From: Cupriavidus gilardii
GTDB lineage: Bacteria > Pseudomonadota > Gammaproteobacteria > Burkholderiales > Burkholderiaceae
DNA: 64,000 bases
Direction of reading: 5' to 3'
Assembly: GCF_013314895.1 (NCBI RefSeq)
Contig: NZ_JABTYE010000001.1
Coordinates: 248,001-312,000, forward strand
The notes under the pieces were generated by a model, which did not search any database, was not told where the DNA came from, and saw only the letters and a program-made list of their open reading frames with translations. The translations under genes and the position numbers were made by a program. Positions 1-10,365 of this stretch are shown here, piece after piece (position 1 is the first letter of the stretch; each line of letters begins with the position of its first letter).

Positions 1-630
1 CGGCCGCGGCAGCGTCTCCGGCAGCGGCGTGCGCTGCAGCGCCCCGCCGATGGCCTTGCGCAGATAGCCCTGCGAGATGCCGGCGGTGGCCGGATAAACC
101 GGGGTCAGCCGGTCCGGCAGCGGCTCGTCGGGGCCGACCGGGCGCACCACCGGATGGATCATCTCGGCGCCGAAGAAGCCGCCGCGCACCTCGCCGCGCA
201 CGCGCAGCCGCACCCCTTCGGCCATCTGCTTGGCCTGGCTGCCGTAGAAATTGAGAAAGCGCAGCGTCAGCTCGCCGCTGTCGTCGGCGATGCGGACCAC
301 CAGCTGCCGGCGCGGCCGCAGCGTGACCTCGCTGGAGACCACCTCGCCCTCGACCTGCACGGCCAAGCCCAGCCCCGCCCGATGCACGGCCTCACGGATC
401 GGCAGCAGCGTGGTCTCGTCCTCGTAGCGCATCGGCAGATGCAGCACCAGGTCGACGTCGCGCTTCAGTCCGAGCTTGGCGAGTTTGGCCATCGCCGATG
501 ACGGCGCGGCGGGCTTGCCGGACTTCGCGGGCTGCGCGGCCCTGGCGGGCTGGGCGGACTTGCCGGCCGGCGTTGGCGATGGCGGCTGGTCGTCTGGCTC
601 GGGCTTGCGTTCGCTGGCGGTGACGGGCAT
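1..630 (-). CDS. recG: ATP-dependent DNA helicase RecG, N-terminal part (3' end outside window)
   Basis: RecG remodels stalled replication forks and Holliday junctions. Only the first 210 residues lie in the window. The frame opens at an ATG at 628-630 and runs off position 1 without a stop. After a Pro/Ala/Lys-rich leader of about 46 residues comes the typical RecG start, a Lys-Leu-Gly-Leu turn followed by DLVLHLPMRYED. The wedge/OB-fold region follows, with a conserved FLNFYG segment and a VYPATAGISQGYLRK segment. The helicase motifs lie outside. It is transcribed divergently from queA across about 277 bp. recG beside queA-tgt is a common arrangement in Burkholderiaceae. The start could also be the internal Met before AKLAKLG, because the leader is low complexity. 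Confidence 0.9.
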   Translation of the reverse strand, partial: MPVTASERKPEPDDQPPSPTPAGKSAQPARAAQPAKSGKPAAPSSAMAKLAKLGLKRDVDLVLHLPMRYEDETTLLPIREAVHRAGLGLAVQVEGEVVSSEVTLRPRRQLVVRIADDSGELTLRFLNFYGSQAKQMAEGVRLRVRGEVRGGFFGAEMIHPVVRPVGPDEPLPDRLTPVYPATAGISQGYLRKAIGGALQRTPLPETLPRP

Positions 631-907
631 CGAGGCGGTGGTGGCCGGGGCGCGGCGGCGCCCCTGACGTATCGGATCGGATCGTGGGAAACGGCTGAGC
701 CGTCGGTGCTCCGGGGTTGCCCCGGCGGAATACTCGCCATCACGGCAACCGCGGCAAGCCTGGCGGCCGAAGCCTTACAATAGCGGGTCCGCCGATTGTA
801 CCCATGCCTGCGCCGCGCGCTGCAGGCGCCACCGGCGGTTTCCCGACTGCTGCCGTCCCGTTTCGTATGCGCCGGCCTCGTTTCGAGGCGCCGGCCCCTG
901 TCCATTT

Positions 908-1945
908 ATGCTGACGCTGTCCGATTTCGATTTTCCGCTGCCGCCCGAACTGATCGCCCAGACCGCGCTGCCCGACCGCAGCGCGAGCCGGCTGCTGGTC
1001 GTGCGCACCGGCGCGGACGGCGCCACCGAACTGGACGACCGTGCCTTCGCCGACCTGACCGACTATCTGCGCCCGAACGACCTGCTGGTGTTCAACGACA
1101 CCCGCGTGATCAAGGCGCGCTTCTTCGGCCACAAGGCCAGCGGCGGCAAGATCGAGGTGCTGGTCGAGCGCGTGCTGGACACCGACACGGTGCTGGCGCA
1201 GGTGCGCGCCTCGAAGACGCCGGCCGAAGGCAGTACGCTGCGGCTGGCCGACGCGTTCGACGTCACGGTCGGCGCTCGCGTGGACCAGTTCTTCACGCTG
1301 CGTTTCCCCGAGCCGGCGCTCGATCTGATCGAGCGCTTCGGCCGCCTGCCGCTGCCGCCGTACATCACGCACGATCCCGACGCCTACGACGAAAGCCGCT
1401 ACCAGACCGTCTATGCCCGCCATCCGGGCGCGGTGGCGGCGCCGACCGCGGGGCTGCATTTCGACGACGCGCTGTTCGCGCGGCTCGACGCCCACGGCGT
1501 GCGGCGCGCCTTCCTGACGCTGCACGTCGGTGCCGGCACGTTCCAGCCGGTGCGCACCGAGAACCTGGCCGAGCACAAGATGCACTCGGAGTGGTACGCG
1601 ATCTCGGAGGAACTGGCGCAGGCGGTGCGCGACACCCGCGCCGCCGGCGGCCGCGTGATCGCGGTCGGCACCACGTCGCTGCGCGCGCTGGAATCGGCCG
1701 CGACGCCGGAGGGCGAGCTGCTGGCCGGCAGCGGCGACACCGACATCTTCATCACGCCGGGCTATCGCTTCAAGCTGATCGACGCCCTGATCACCAACTT
1801 CCACCTGCCCAAGTCGACGCTGCTGATGCTGGTCTCGGCGATGGCCGGCATCGAGCCGATCCGCCTCGCCTATCGCCATGCGGTCGAACAGCGCTATCGC
1901 TTCTTCAGCTATGGCGATGCGATGCTGCTGCATCGCCAGCCCTGA
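908..1945 (+). CDS. queA: tRNA preQ1(34) S-adenosylmethionine ribosyltransferase-isomerase
   Basis: QueA transfers and isomerises the ribosyl group of S-adenosylmethionine onto preQ1 in position 34 of tRNA, giving epoxyqueuosine. The protein has 345 residues, close to the family norm of about 350. It shows the family signatures [13 protein letters not shown] near residue 60, [10 protein letters not shown] near 205 and the C-terminal block [14 protein letters not shown]. The ATG at 908 begins [12 protein letters not shown], the usual N-terminus. It is followed after 78 bp by tgt, the enzyme that supplies its substrate, so the two form a queuosine pair upstream of the Sec genes. Confidence 0.97.
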   Translation: MLTLSDFDFPLPPELIAQTALPDRSASRLLVVRTGADGATELDDRAFADLTDYLRPNDLLVFNDTRVIKARFFGHKASGGKIEVLVERVLDTDTVLAQVRASKTPAEGSTLRLADAFDVTVGARVDQFFTLRFPEPALDLIERFGRLPLPPYITHDPDAYDESRYQTVYARHPGAVAAPTAGLHFDDALFARLDAHGVRRAFLTLHVGAGTFQPVRTENLAEHKMHSEWYAISEELAQAVRDTRAAGGRVIAVGTTSLRALESAATPEGELLAGSGDTDIFITPGYRFKLIDALITNFHLPKSTLLMLVSAMAGIEPIRLAYRHAVEQRYRFFSYGDAMLLHRQP

Positions 1946-3154
<1,209 letters not shown>

Positions 3155-3288
3155 ACCGGCCTGTGGGACCGCGCCCGCCGACCGTGCGAGACCGGCCCGT
3201 CCAGGCGGGCGACGCCAGCGTCAGAACCGGCCGAAGCGGGTGATAGAATGCCCGATTCCTTGAATCTAATTTGTGACGGAGAAGCAAC

Positions 3289-3618
3289 GTGCTGATTTCG
3301 AACGCATTTGCCCAGACCGCCGGCGGGGCCGGCGGCGCGGCGGGTGGCCTGATGAGTTTCCTGCCGATCATCCTGATGTTCGCGGTCCTGTGGTTCATCA
3401 TGATCCGCCCGCAGATGAAGCGGCAGAAGGAAGCCAAGGCGATGCTGGAAGCGCTGGCCAAGAACGACGAAGTCGTCACCGCCGGCGGCATCCTGGGCCG
3501 GGTCACCAAGGTCAACGAGCAGTACGTGACGCTGGAAATCGCCGAAGGCACCGAGATCACGGTGCAGAAGAACGCCGTCACCGCAGTGCTGCCGAAGGGT
3601 TCGCTGAAGGCGCTCTGA
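3289..3618 (+). CDS. yajC: Sec translocon accessory protein YajC
   Basis: YajC is a small inner-membrane partner of SecDF. The 109-residue product has one membrane segment at about residues 20-40 (FLPIILMFAVLWFIMI), followed directly by the basic RPQMKRQKE stretch and a soluble domain containing the conserved GGILGRV. The start is a GTG at 3289, preceded by a GGAG-type ribosome binding site about 10 bp upstream. The N-terminus MLISNAFAQ matches the family. It precedes secD and secF, with a 14-bp perfect hairpin lying in the gap before secD. Confidence 0.95.
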   Translation: MLISNAFAQTAGGAGGAAGGLMSFLPIILMFAVLWFIMIRPQMKRQKEAKAMLEALAKNDEVVTAGGILGRVTKVNEQYVTLEIAEGTEITVQKNAVTAVLPKGSLKAL

Positions 3619-3687
3619 GCCCCTCGCTCTCTCAGGCCTTGCGGATTTTCCGCAGGGTTCCGGCACGCCGCCAATAGCGTGCCCGCA

Positions 3688-3739
3688 CAGCCGCCTGGCC
3701 CCGCCCCGGGAAGTCTCCGGTCGGGCCAGGCGGCTGTTT
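3688..3739 (+). terminator. Long-stem hairpin between yajC and secD (attenuator or partial terminator)
   Basis: A perfect 14-bp inverted repeat occupies 3688-3701 and 3723-3736, separated by 21 bases, and is followed by only three T residues. It could be a weak terminator that lowers secDF expression relative to yajC, or an mRNA-stabilising hairpin. The short U-run argues against an efficient intrinsic terminator. Confidence 0.5.
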
Positions 3740-3827
3740 GCCAACCGGTTGCCGGCGCGACACGCCCGCGGATTCCCGTCCGCGTGCCGCGCCGGCCGTA
3801 GAAAGACCGTAGAAAGACTGGCCGAAG

Positions 3828-5702
3828 ATGAATCGCTATCCGCTTTGGAAATACCTCGTGATTCTGGTGGCACTGACCATCGGCATCCTCTACACGCTGC
3901 CCAACTTCTTCGGCGAGGCGCCTGCGGTGCAGGTCTCGTCGGGCAAGGCCACGGTCAAGGTCGATCTGGCGATGCAGAAGCAGATCGAACAGGTGCTGGC
4001 GCAGAACGGCTTGCAGCCCGACGGCGTGTTCTTTGACGTATCGGGGCAGTCCGGCTCGGTCAAGGCGCGCTTCCGCACCACCGACGAGCAGCTGCGCGCG
4101 AAAGACGTGCTGTCGCGCTCGCTGAACCCTGACCCCAACGACCCGACCTATGTGGTCGCGCTGAACCTGCTGTCCGGCTCGCCGAAGTGGCTGACGTCGC
4201 TGCATGCGCTGCCGATGTACCTCGGTCTGGACCTGCGCGGCGGCGTGCACTTCCTGCTGCAGGTCGACATGAAGGGCGCGGTCGACAAGAAGCTCGACAG
4301 CCTCGCCGGCGACGCCCGCACGGTGCTGCGCGACAAGGGCATCCGCCACGGCGGCGTGGACCGCAACGGCGACCGCGTGACGGTGCGCTTCAACAATCCC
4401 GAGGACGCCACCCGCGCGCGCGGCGTGCTGGCTGACAGCCTGCCCGACCTGACCTTCGCGATGGAAGGCAACAACGTGATCGGGACCTTCACCGAGGCGG
4501 CGCGCCGCGCGGTGCAGGACGCCGCCGTGAAGCAGAACATCACCACGCTGCACAACCGCGTCAACGAACTGGGCGTGGCCGAGCCGGTGATCCAGCAGCA
4601 AGGCGCCGAGCGGATCGTCGTGCAGCTGCCGGGCGTGCAGGACACCGCCAAGGCCAAGGACATCATCGGCCGTACCGCCACGCTGGAGGCTCGCCTGGTC
4701 GATCCGGACGCGCCGCGCGCCCCGCGTCAGGGCGACCCGATCCCGTTCGGCAGCGAGCTGTTCCTGCACGGCAACGGCGCCCCGGTGGTGCTGAAAAAGC
4801 AGGTGATCTTCACCGGCGACCGCATCGAAAGCGCGTCGGCCGGCTTCGACCAGAACCAGCGCCCTTCGGTCAACATCAAGCTCGACGCCCAGGGCGGCCG
4901 CGTGCTGCGCGACGTCTCGCGCGAGAACATCGGCAAGCCGATGGGCATCGTGCTGTTCGAGAAGGGCAAGGGCGAAGTGCTGACGGTGGCGACGATCCAG
5001 TCGGAACTGGGTTCGAGCTTCCAGATCACCGGCTCCTACTCGACCGAGGCCGCCAACGACCTGGCGCTGCTGCTGCGCGCCGGCTCGCTGGCCGCGCCGA
5101 TGGAGATCATCGAAGAACGCACCATTGGCCCGTCGCTGGGCGCCGACAACATCGAGAAGGGCTTCGATTCGGTGGCCTACGGCTTTGCCGCGATCGCGGT
5201 CTTCATGGTGCTGTACTACCTGCTGTTCGGCGTGTTCTCGGTGATCGCGCTGGGGGTCAACCTGCTGCTGCTGATCGCGGTGCTGTCGATGCTGCAGGCC
5301 ACGCTGACGCTGCCCGGCATCGCCGCCATCGCGCTGGTGCTCGGCATGGCAATCGACGCCAACGTGCTGATCAACGAGCGGATCCGCGAGGAGCTGCGCG
5401 CCGGGGTATCGCCGCAGATGGCGATCGCAGTCGGCTTCGACCGCGCCTGGGCCACCATTCTGGATTCGAACGTGACCACGCTGATCGCCGGCCTGGCGTT
5501 GCTGGCCTTTGGTTCGGGCCCGGTGCGCGGCTTCGCGGTGGTGCACTGCCTGGGCATCCTGACCTCGGTGTTCTCGGCGGTGTTCTTCAACCGTGGCCTG
5601 GTCAATCTCTGGTACGGCCGCAAGAAGAAGCTGCAGAGCGTGTCGATCGGCCAGATCTGGCGGCCCACGCCGGACAACAAGGGCACCGTGGCCAACAAGT
5701 GA
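3828..5702 (+). CDS. secD: Protein translocase subunit SecD
   Basis: SecD, with SecF, uses the proton-motive force to pull preproteins through the SecYEG channel on the periplasmic side. The 624-residue protein starts MNRYPLWKY, followed by TM1 at about residues 9-27. The signature GLDLRGGVHFLLQ near residue 134 marks the start of the large periplasmic P1 domain. A five-helix SSD-like membrane block lies at about 450-600, with the conserved GMAIDANVLINERIREE motif. secF follows 86 bp downstream on the same strand. Confidence 0.98.
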   Translation: MNRYPLWKYLVILVALTIGILYTLPNFFGEAPAVQVSSGKATVKVDLAMQKQIEQVLAQNGLQPDGVFFDVSGQSGSVKARFRTTDEQLRAKDVLSRSLNPDPNDPTYVVALNLLSGSPKWLTSLHALPMYLGLDLRGGVHFLLQVDMKGAVDKKLDSLAGDARTVLRDKGIRHGGVDRNGDRVTVRFNNPEDATRARGVLADSLPDLTFAMEGNNVIGTFTEAARRAVQDAAVKQNITTLHNRVNELGVAEPVIQQQGAERIVVQLPGVQDTAKAKDIIGRTATLEARLVDPDAPRAPRQGDPIPFGSELFLHGNGAPVVLKKQVIFTGDRIESASAGFDQNQRPSVNIKLDAQGGRVLRDVSRENIGKPMGIVLFEKGKGEVLTVATIQSELGSSFQITGSYSTEAANDLALLLRAGSLAAPMEIIEERTIGPSLGADNIEKGFDSVAYGFAAIAVFMVLYYLLFGVFSVIALGVNLLLLIAVLSMLQATLTLPGIAAIALVLGMAIDANVLINERIREELRAGVSPQMAIAVGFDRAWATILDSNVTTLIAGLALLAFGSGPVRGFAVVHCLGILTSVFSAVFFNRGLVNLWYGRKKKLQSVSIGQIWRPTPDNKGTVANK

Positions 5703-5788
5703 ATGCGAGCCGCGCGTGGCCCTGCCCCGCGGCTCCGGTTTGAAGAAACACCCGAACGCAGCACGCTGCAGCAGATACAGGATTCACC

Positions 5789-6760
5789 ATGGAATTCTTC
5801 CGCATCCGGCGCGACATTCCGTTCATGAAGCACGCGTTGATCTTCAACGTGATCTCCTTCGTGACGTTCTTCGCCGCCGTCTTTTTCCTCTGGCAGAAGG
5901 GCCTGCACCTGTCGATCGAGTTCACCGGCGGCACGGTGATGGAGGTCAGCTACCAGCAGCCCGCCGACCTCGAACGGATCCGCGGCCAGGTCGGCAAGCT
6001 CGGCTACTCCGACGTGCAGGTGCAGAACTTCGGCACCTCGCGCGACGTGATGATCCGCCTGCCGCTGCAGAAGAGCGCCGACGGCAAGCCGATCAGCTCG
6101 GCCCAGCAGAGCGAGCAGGTGATGGGCGCGCTCAAGGCGGTCTCGCCCGATGCCAATCTGCAGCGCGTCGAATTCGTCGGCCCGCAGGTCGGCAGGGAGC
6201 TGGCCACCGACGGCCTGCTGGCGCTGCTGTTCGTGATCGCCGGCATCGTGATCTACCTGTCGATCCGCTTCGAATGGAAGTTCGCGGTGGCGGGCATCAT
6301 CGCCAACCTGCACGACATCGTGATCATCCTGGGCTTCTTCGCCTTCTTCCAGTGGGAATTCTCGCTGTCGGTGCTGGCGGCCGTACTCGCCGTGCTCGGC
6401 TATTCGGTCAACGAGTCGGTGGTGATCTTCGACCGGATCCGCGAGAACTTCCGCAAGTACCGCAAGATGACGACCCACGAGGTCATCGACAACGCGATCA
6501 CCAGCACGATGTCGCGGACCATCATCACGCACGGCTCGACCGAGATGATGGTGCTGTCCATGTTCTTCTTCGGCGGCCCGACGCTGCACTACTTCGCGCT
6601 CGCGCTGACGGTCGGCATTCTGTTCGGCATCTACTCGTCGGTGTTCGTCGCCGCGGCGCTGGCCATGTGGCTGGGCGTCAAACGCGAGGACCTGATCAAG
6701 GGCGAAAAGAAGGCCGGCGGAGCCGACCGCGACGATCCGAACTACGGCGCGCAGGCATGA
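5789..6760 (+). CDS. secF: Protein translocase subunit SecF
   Basis: SecF is the partner of SecD in the SecDF complex. The 323-residue protein has TM1 at about residues 18-36 and the family hallmark IEFTGGTVMEV near residue 46. The SecF block GYSVNESVVIFDRIREN near 205 corresponds to the SecD GMAIDANV motif. A cluster of membrane helices fills residues 130-310, and the tail is hydrophilic. It is the last gene of the queA-tgt-yajC-secD-secF run and is closed by the bidirectional terminator at 6782-6821. Confidence 0.98.
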   Translation: MEFFRIRRDIPFMKHALIFNVISFVTFFAAVFFLWQKGLHLSIEFTGGTVMEVSYQQPADLERIRGQVGKLGYSDVQVQNFGTSRDVMIRLPLQKSADGKPISSAQQSEQVMGALKAVSPDANLQRVEFVGPQVGRELATDGLLALLFVIAGIVIYLSIRFEWKFAVAGIIANLHDIVIILGFFAFFQWEFSLSVLAAVLAVLGYSVNESVVIFDRIRENFRKYRKMTTHEVIDNAITSTMSRTIITHGSTEMMVLSMFFFGGPTLHYFALALTVGILFGIYSSVFVAAALAMWLGVKREDLIKGEKKAGGADRDDPNYGAQA

Positions 6761-6781
6761 CGAGCCGGTAGTCAGGAAGCA

Positions 6782-6821
6782 CGCATAAAAAAACGGGGCC
6801 CAGGCCCCGTTTTTTTATGCG
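6782..6821. terminator. Bidirectional intrinsic terminator between secF and phcQ
   Basis: A perfect 19-bp inverted repeat (6782-6800 and 6803-6821) has a 2-base centre. The GC core is flanked by a run of seven A on the left and seven T on the right. It can therefore terminate both the plus-strand secF transcript and the minus-strand phc operon that ends at 6875. Confidence 0.95.
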
Positions 6822-6874
6822 CCCGCTCCGCGAGGGGGGCGAGAGGGAGCCGGCGGACCGGCATCCTTCATCCT

Positions 6875-7861
6875 TCAGAACTGCTCGATCCAGACCGCCA
6901 CCCGATCGGCGCCGAACTGGGTCGACGCCGGCGCCAGGCGGGAGACGATGGTGTTGCCGTCGCGCAGCATCTCCAGCGCATTGCCGCTGCGATCGAGCCA
7001 CAGCAGCGCGGCAAACCACGCCGCGTGCTGCTCCGACACCGTCGTTCCGACCGGCGTGCCAAGGAATTCGGACAGTACCGGCGACGACAGCCACACCAGA
7101 GCGTCACCATCGCGGCGCACCGCCTCCCCCAGCTGCTGCGCGATCACGCCCAGCGCATCGGCGCCGGTGTCATGCGTCGCACGCAGTTGCGCCAGGCGAT
7201 TTGCCACCGCATGGCCGAAGGCGCCGCTGCGCTGGCTCTCGGCGCCTACCAGATCGGCGTAGTCCATCCTCGCCCAATCGGGCTCGGGACCCCTGGCGCC
7301 CGCCAGCACGGCGGCAGCCAGATAGGTCTCGACCGGCTGGAAGCGCTCGGGACCGATCAGGCTGGCGCACAGCGCGCGCACCATGCCGATGCGGGCGGCC
7401 AGCGTCTGGCGCTGGATCACGCTGAGCTTCTCGCGCACCAGCTGGTCGCGCTCGCGGCGCAGGCCGGCGATCTCCAGCGCCTGCTTGAGCTCCATGCGCA
7501 GCGCGGTGATGTCCCACGGCTTCTTGATGTAGCGGTGGATCTGCCCTTCGTTGACCGCCTGCACGGTGGACTCGAGTTCGGAATACGCGGTCGTCAGGAT
7601 GCGGACGATATGCGGATAGTGCTCGCGCGCGTGGCGCAGCAGCTCGTTGCCGTATTCGCCCGGCATGCGCTGGTCGGAGACCAGCACGGCCAGCGTGTCG
7701 CCATGCGCTTCGAGCAGCGCCTTGCCCTCCTCGACCGAACCGCCGGTGACGACGGGCGCCAGCCCGCCGATCGCCCTCTGGAAATACTTGACCGCGGTGG
7801 CCTCGTCGTCGACGAACAGAATCGCGGGCGGCGATGCCTGGTTGTCGTTCGGTTCGTTCAT
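6875..7861 (-). CDS. phcQ: Response regulator, PhcQ-like (last gene of phc operon)
   Basis: The N-terminal receiver domain (residues 13-125) is complete: acidic pocket Asp18-Asp19-Glu20, phospho-acceptor Asp63 in VSDQRMPG, a Thr-Thr pair at 90-91 and a Lys at 113-114 (YIKKPWD). After a coiled segment at about 130-155, the C-terminal half (160-328) matches no DNA-binding, GGDEF, EAL or kinase motif I recognise. In Ralstonia solanacearum the fourth gene of phcBSRQ encodes a response regulator that relays the 3-hydroxy ester signal. The position, operon order and ATGA overlap with phcR support this name. The exact output is not visible from sequence. Confidence 0.82.
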   Translation of the reverse strand: MNEPNDNQASPPAILFVDDEATAVKYFQRAIGGLAPVVTGGSVEEGKALLEAHGDTLAVLVSDQRMPGEYGNELLRHAREHYPHIVRILTTAYSELESTVQAVNEGQIHRYIKKPWDITALRMELKQALEIAGLRRERDQLVREKLSVIQRQTLAARIGMVRALCASLIGPERFQPVETYLAAAVLAGARGPEPDWARMDYADLVGAESQRSGAFGHAVANRLAQLRATHDTGADALGVIAQQLGEAVRRDGDALVWLSSPVLSEFLGTPVGTTVSEQHAAWFAALLWLDRSGNALEMLRDGNTIVSRLAPASTQFGADRVAVWIEQF

Positions 7862-9006
7862 TGACCGCTCCTATTGCTGTGCATTCGATTCTTCGTGTGA
7901 GGGAATTCCAGCGTCACGGTGGTGCCGGCGCCCGGAATCGACTCGATCCGGATGCCGCCGCCGAACGACTGCATGACGCGGTTGCAGAAAATCATGCCGA
8001 GGCCGTTTCCGCCGGCGGCGGCATGCGTGGTGACCGGATCGACCAGCAGGCGCTCCATCACATCGGGCGGAATGCCTGGGCCGTTGTCGCTGATGCAGAT
8101 CACGGGGTCGGGCTGCGCCACCACACGGAAGCGCAGCGACGGCTTGGGGACATCGGTCAGCGCCCGCAAGCCATTGTTGAGCAGCGACGACAACACCAGC
8201 GACACGCAGTTCGGCAACGTATGGACGATGAAATCGCCATGCAGTTCGACCTCGACCCAATTGCGCTGCGCACCGGTGAACGGATAGCTGTCGAGCAGCG
8301 CCATGATCAGGCTGCCGGCGGTGATGTCGCGATCGTTCTCGCTGGTCAGCGGCCGCTCCCCATTGCCGCGCACCGATTGCAAGAACGACGAGATCACCGC
8401 CAGGCAGTACTGCGCATTGCTGTGCATCACCGCAGCCGCTTGCCCGATCTCGGCCTGGCGCTGCGGATCGTATTCGGCGCTGCTGCGGCTTTCAACACCG
8501 CGGGCGAAATTCGCGATAGCCGCCAGCGGGGTGTTAAGTTCGTGCGCCAGGAACGCCAGCGTCTCGTCGATCGCGGTCAGCCGCTGGTGCCGCGACTGCC
8601 GTTCGCGATGGCGCTCGCGCGCCAGCGCCAGCACGTCGCGCACCGCCTGCAGGCCAAGCGGCTTCTCGAGGATGCGAAACACCTCGCCGCTGTTGACCGT
8701 CTGCAGCAGCATGTCCTTGTCGGCGTACGCCGTCACCAGGATCCGCACGATCTGCGGATACTCGGCGGCGACCTGCCGCAGCAGATCGGCCCCGTTGCGG
8801 CCCGGCATGCGGAAGTCGGTGACCAGCACCGCGGTGCGGCCGCTGTCGTTGCGCAGCATCTCGATGGCCTGATCCGCGCCCTGGGCGACCAGCACTTCGT
8901 ACTCCGCGCCCGCCGCCCGGGCAAAGTACTTGCAGGCCATCTCCTCGTCGTCGACGTAGAGCACGGTCAGCCGCGCCTGGCGCAAATCGATCCGCTGTTC
9001 CGTCAT
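7858..9006 (-). CDS. phcR: Hybrid response regulator-histidine kinase, PhcR-like
   Basis: PhcR of the Ralstonia Phc quorum system is unusual in having a receiver followed by a kinase-type output, and this 382-residue protein has that architecture. The receiver spans about 13-125, with Asp19-Asp20-Glu21, phospho-acceptor Asp64 (VTDFRMPG) and Lys115. A dimerisation/phospho-acceptor helix follows with His155 in LAHELNTPLA. The HATPase domain shows SDNGPGIPP (G1) and GGNGLGMIFC (G2). I chose the ATG at 9006, 8 bp after the phcS stop, over an upstream in-frame ATG inside phcS. The stop overlaps the phcQ start as ATGA, indicating translational coupling. Confidence 0.87.
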   Translation of the reverse strand: MTEQRIDLRQARLTVLYVDDEEMACKYFARAAGAEYEVLVAQGADQAIEMLRNDSGRTAVLVTDFRMPGRNGADLLRQVAAEYPQIVRILVTAYADKDMLLQTVNSGEVFRILEKPLGLQAVRDVLALARERHRERQSRHQRLTAIDETLAFLAHELNTPLAAIANFARGVESRSSAEYDPQRQAEIGQAAAVMHSNAQYCLAVISSFLQSVRGNGERPLTSENDRDITAGSLIMALLDSYPFTGAQRNWVEVELHGDFIVHTLPNCVSLVLSSLLNNGLRALTDVPKPSLRFRVVAQPDPVICISDNGPGIPPDVMERLLVDPVTTHAAAGGNGLGMIFCNRVMQSFGGGIRIESIPGAGTTVTLEFPHTKNRMHSNRSGQ

Positions 9007-9013
9007 GGCGCGC

Positions 9014-10345
9014 TCATTCCGCCCGCGGCAGATCGAAGCTGAACGCGGCCCACTGGCCCAGTTCGCTTTCAGCGAACAGCACGCCGCCATGCCGCTCGAT
9101 CACCGCATAGCTGATCGACAGCCCCAGGCCCAGCCCCTGCCCGACCTCGCGCGTGGTGAAGAAGGGCTCGAACACGCGCGCCAGATTTTCGCTGGGGATG
9201 CCGGGGCCGTTGTCGCGTACGTTGACATGCAGCCGGCCGTCCTTCCACACGACGGTGGTATGGATCGCCGGTGCGGCCGTGCCGGCCTTGCGCATCGCCA
9301 GCGCCGCGTTCGAGAACAGATTGATCAGCACGCCGATGATGGCCGCCTCGTCGCCGAACACCAGGGTGTCGGGCGGCAGCTCGCGCGTCATCCGCACGCC
9401 GCGCAGTTCGTGCGCGGTCAGCCGGCTGGCCGAGTCGAGCGCCTTTTCGAACAGGAAGGGCCGGCCCTCGACCTCCGCGCCGGGCTGCCGGTAGGCAAAG
9501 ATCTTCAGGTCCGAGACGATATGCTGGATCCGCTGCATCCCCTGCCGGGCATCGATCAGGCATTCCTGCAGCGAGGCGCTTTCCTTGGCCTCCGGCTCCT
9601 CCAGCGCGATCTCGATTGCCATCAGGCAGAAGTTGACCGGGTTGTTGACCTCGTGCAGCAGTCCCGCGGCCAGCGTACCGACCGCGGCCATCTTCTCCTG
9701 CTGCAGCAGCTGGCCCTTGATCTGCGCCAGGTTCTCGTTGATGCGCGCGAGCTCGTCGTTCTTGTTCGCCAGTTCTTCCTTCAGCCGGAACAACTGGAAG
9801 CGGCCCTTCTCGTTGAAGTAGGTGTAGACCGCGCTGGCCGCGCCGGCAAACAGCACGAACAGCGAATTGACGAGGAAGGTGCCGACCGGATGCAGGCCAT
9901 CGGGATGCAGCAGGCAGGCCACCAGGTAGCACAGGTACGACAGGCCGCCGAACACCACGTTCTGCCACAGGCCGAACGGCAGCGCGATGCCCGACGCGAA
10001 GATCGCCAGATTCAGGCCGACGTAGTACGGCGAGGCAACGCCGTCGGTCTCCCAGATCATCCACGCGATCATCAGCTGCGGCAGCAACAGCCATGACAGC
10101 GTCAGCCAGGGGGCCAGCCTGCGTCCGTGCTGGCTGTACAGCACCAGCACGATGCCGGCGATCAGCATCGAGACGATGATGCGCGCGACCGCGAACGGCA
10201 CCTGCCACTCCGGATACTGGCCGTAATCGAGCCCCATGCCGAGCAGCACCAGCACGATGGCGGTGTAAGCCCCGCCGCGGCTGAACGCCAGGCGAAAGTC
10301 GGCCAGTTCGGCCTGGTATCCGGCATAGAGTCGGTTGACAGTCAT
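9014..10345 (-). CDS. phcS: Membrane sensor histidine kinase, PhcS-like (3-hydroxy fatty acid ester sensor)
   Basis: In Ralstonia, PhcS senses the methyl 3-hydroxyalkanoate signal and controls PhcA activity through PhcR and PhcQ. This 443-residue protein has about six hydrophobic segments between residues 25 and 178 with almost no periplasmic domain, as expected for a sensor of a membrane-partitioning lipid. A coiled coil (185-217) and the H-box with His231 (GLLHEVNNPVNF) follow. An ATP domain contains DNGPGIPSE and GLGLGLSIS. It starts 20 bp after phcB and ends 8 bp before phcR, so the operon is tight. Confidence 0.88.
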   Translation of the reverse strand: MTVNRLYAGYQAELADFRLAFSRGGAYTAIVLVLLGMGLDYGQYPEWQVPFAVARIIVSMLIAGIVLVLYSQHGRRLAPWLTLSWLLLPQLMIAWMIWETDGVASPYYVGLNLAIFASGIALPFGLWQNVVFGGLSYLCYLVACLLHPDGLHPVGTFLVNSLFVLFAGAASAVYTYFNEKGRFQLFRLKEELANKNDELARINENLAQIKGQLLQQEKMAAVGTLAAGLLHEVNNPVNFCLMAIEIALEEPEAKESASLQECLIDARQGMQRIQHIVSDLKIFAYRQPGAEVEGRPFLFEKALDSASRLTAHELRGVRMTRELPPDTLVFGDEAAIIGVLINLFSNAALAMRKAGTAAPAIHTTVVWKDGRLHVNVRDNGPGIPSENLARVFEPFFTTREVGQGLGLGLSISYAVIERHGGVLFAESELGQWAAFSFDLPRAE

Positions 10346-10365
10346 GGCAGATCGGCGGCGCCGCC

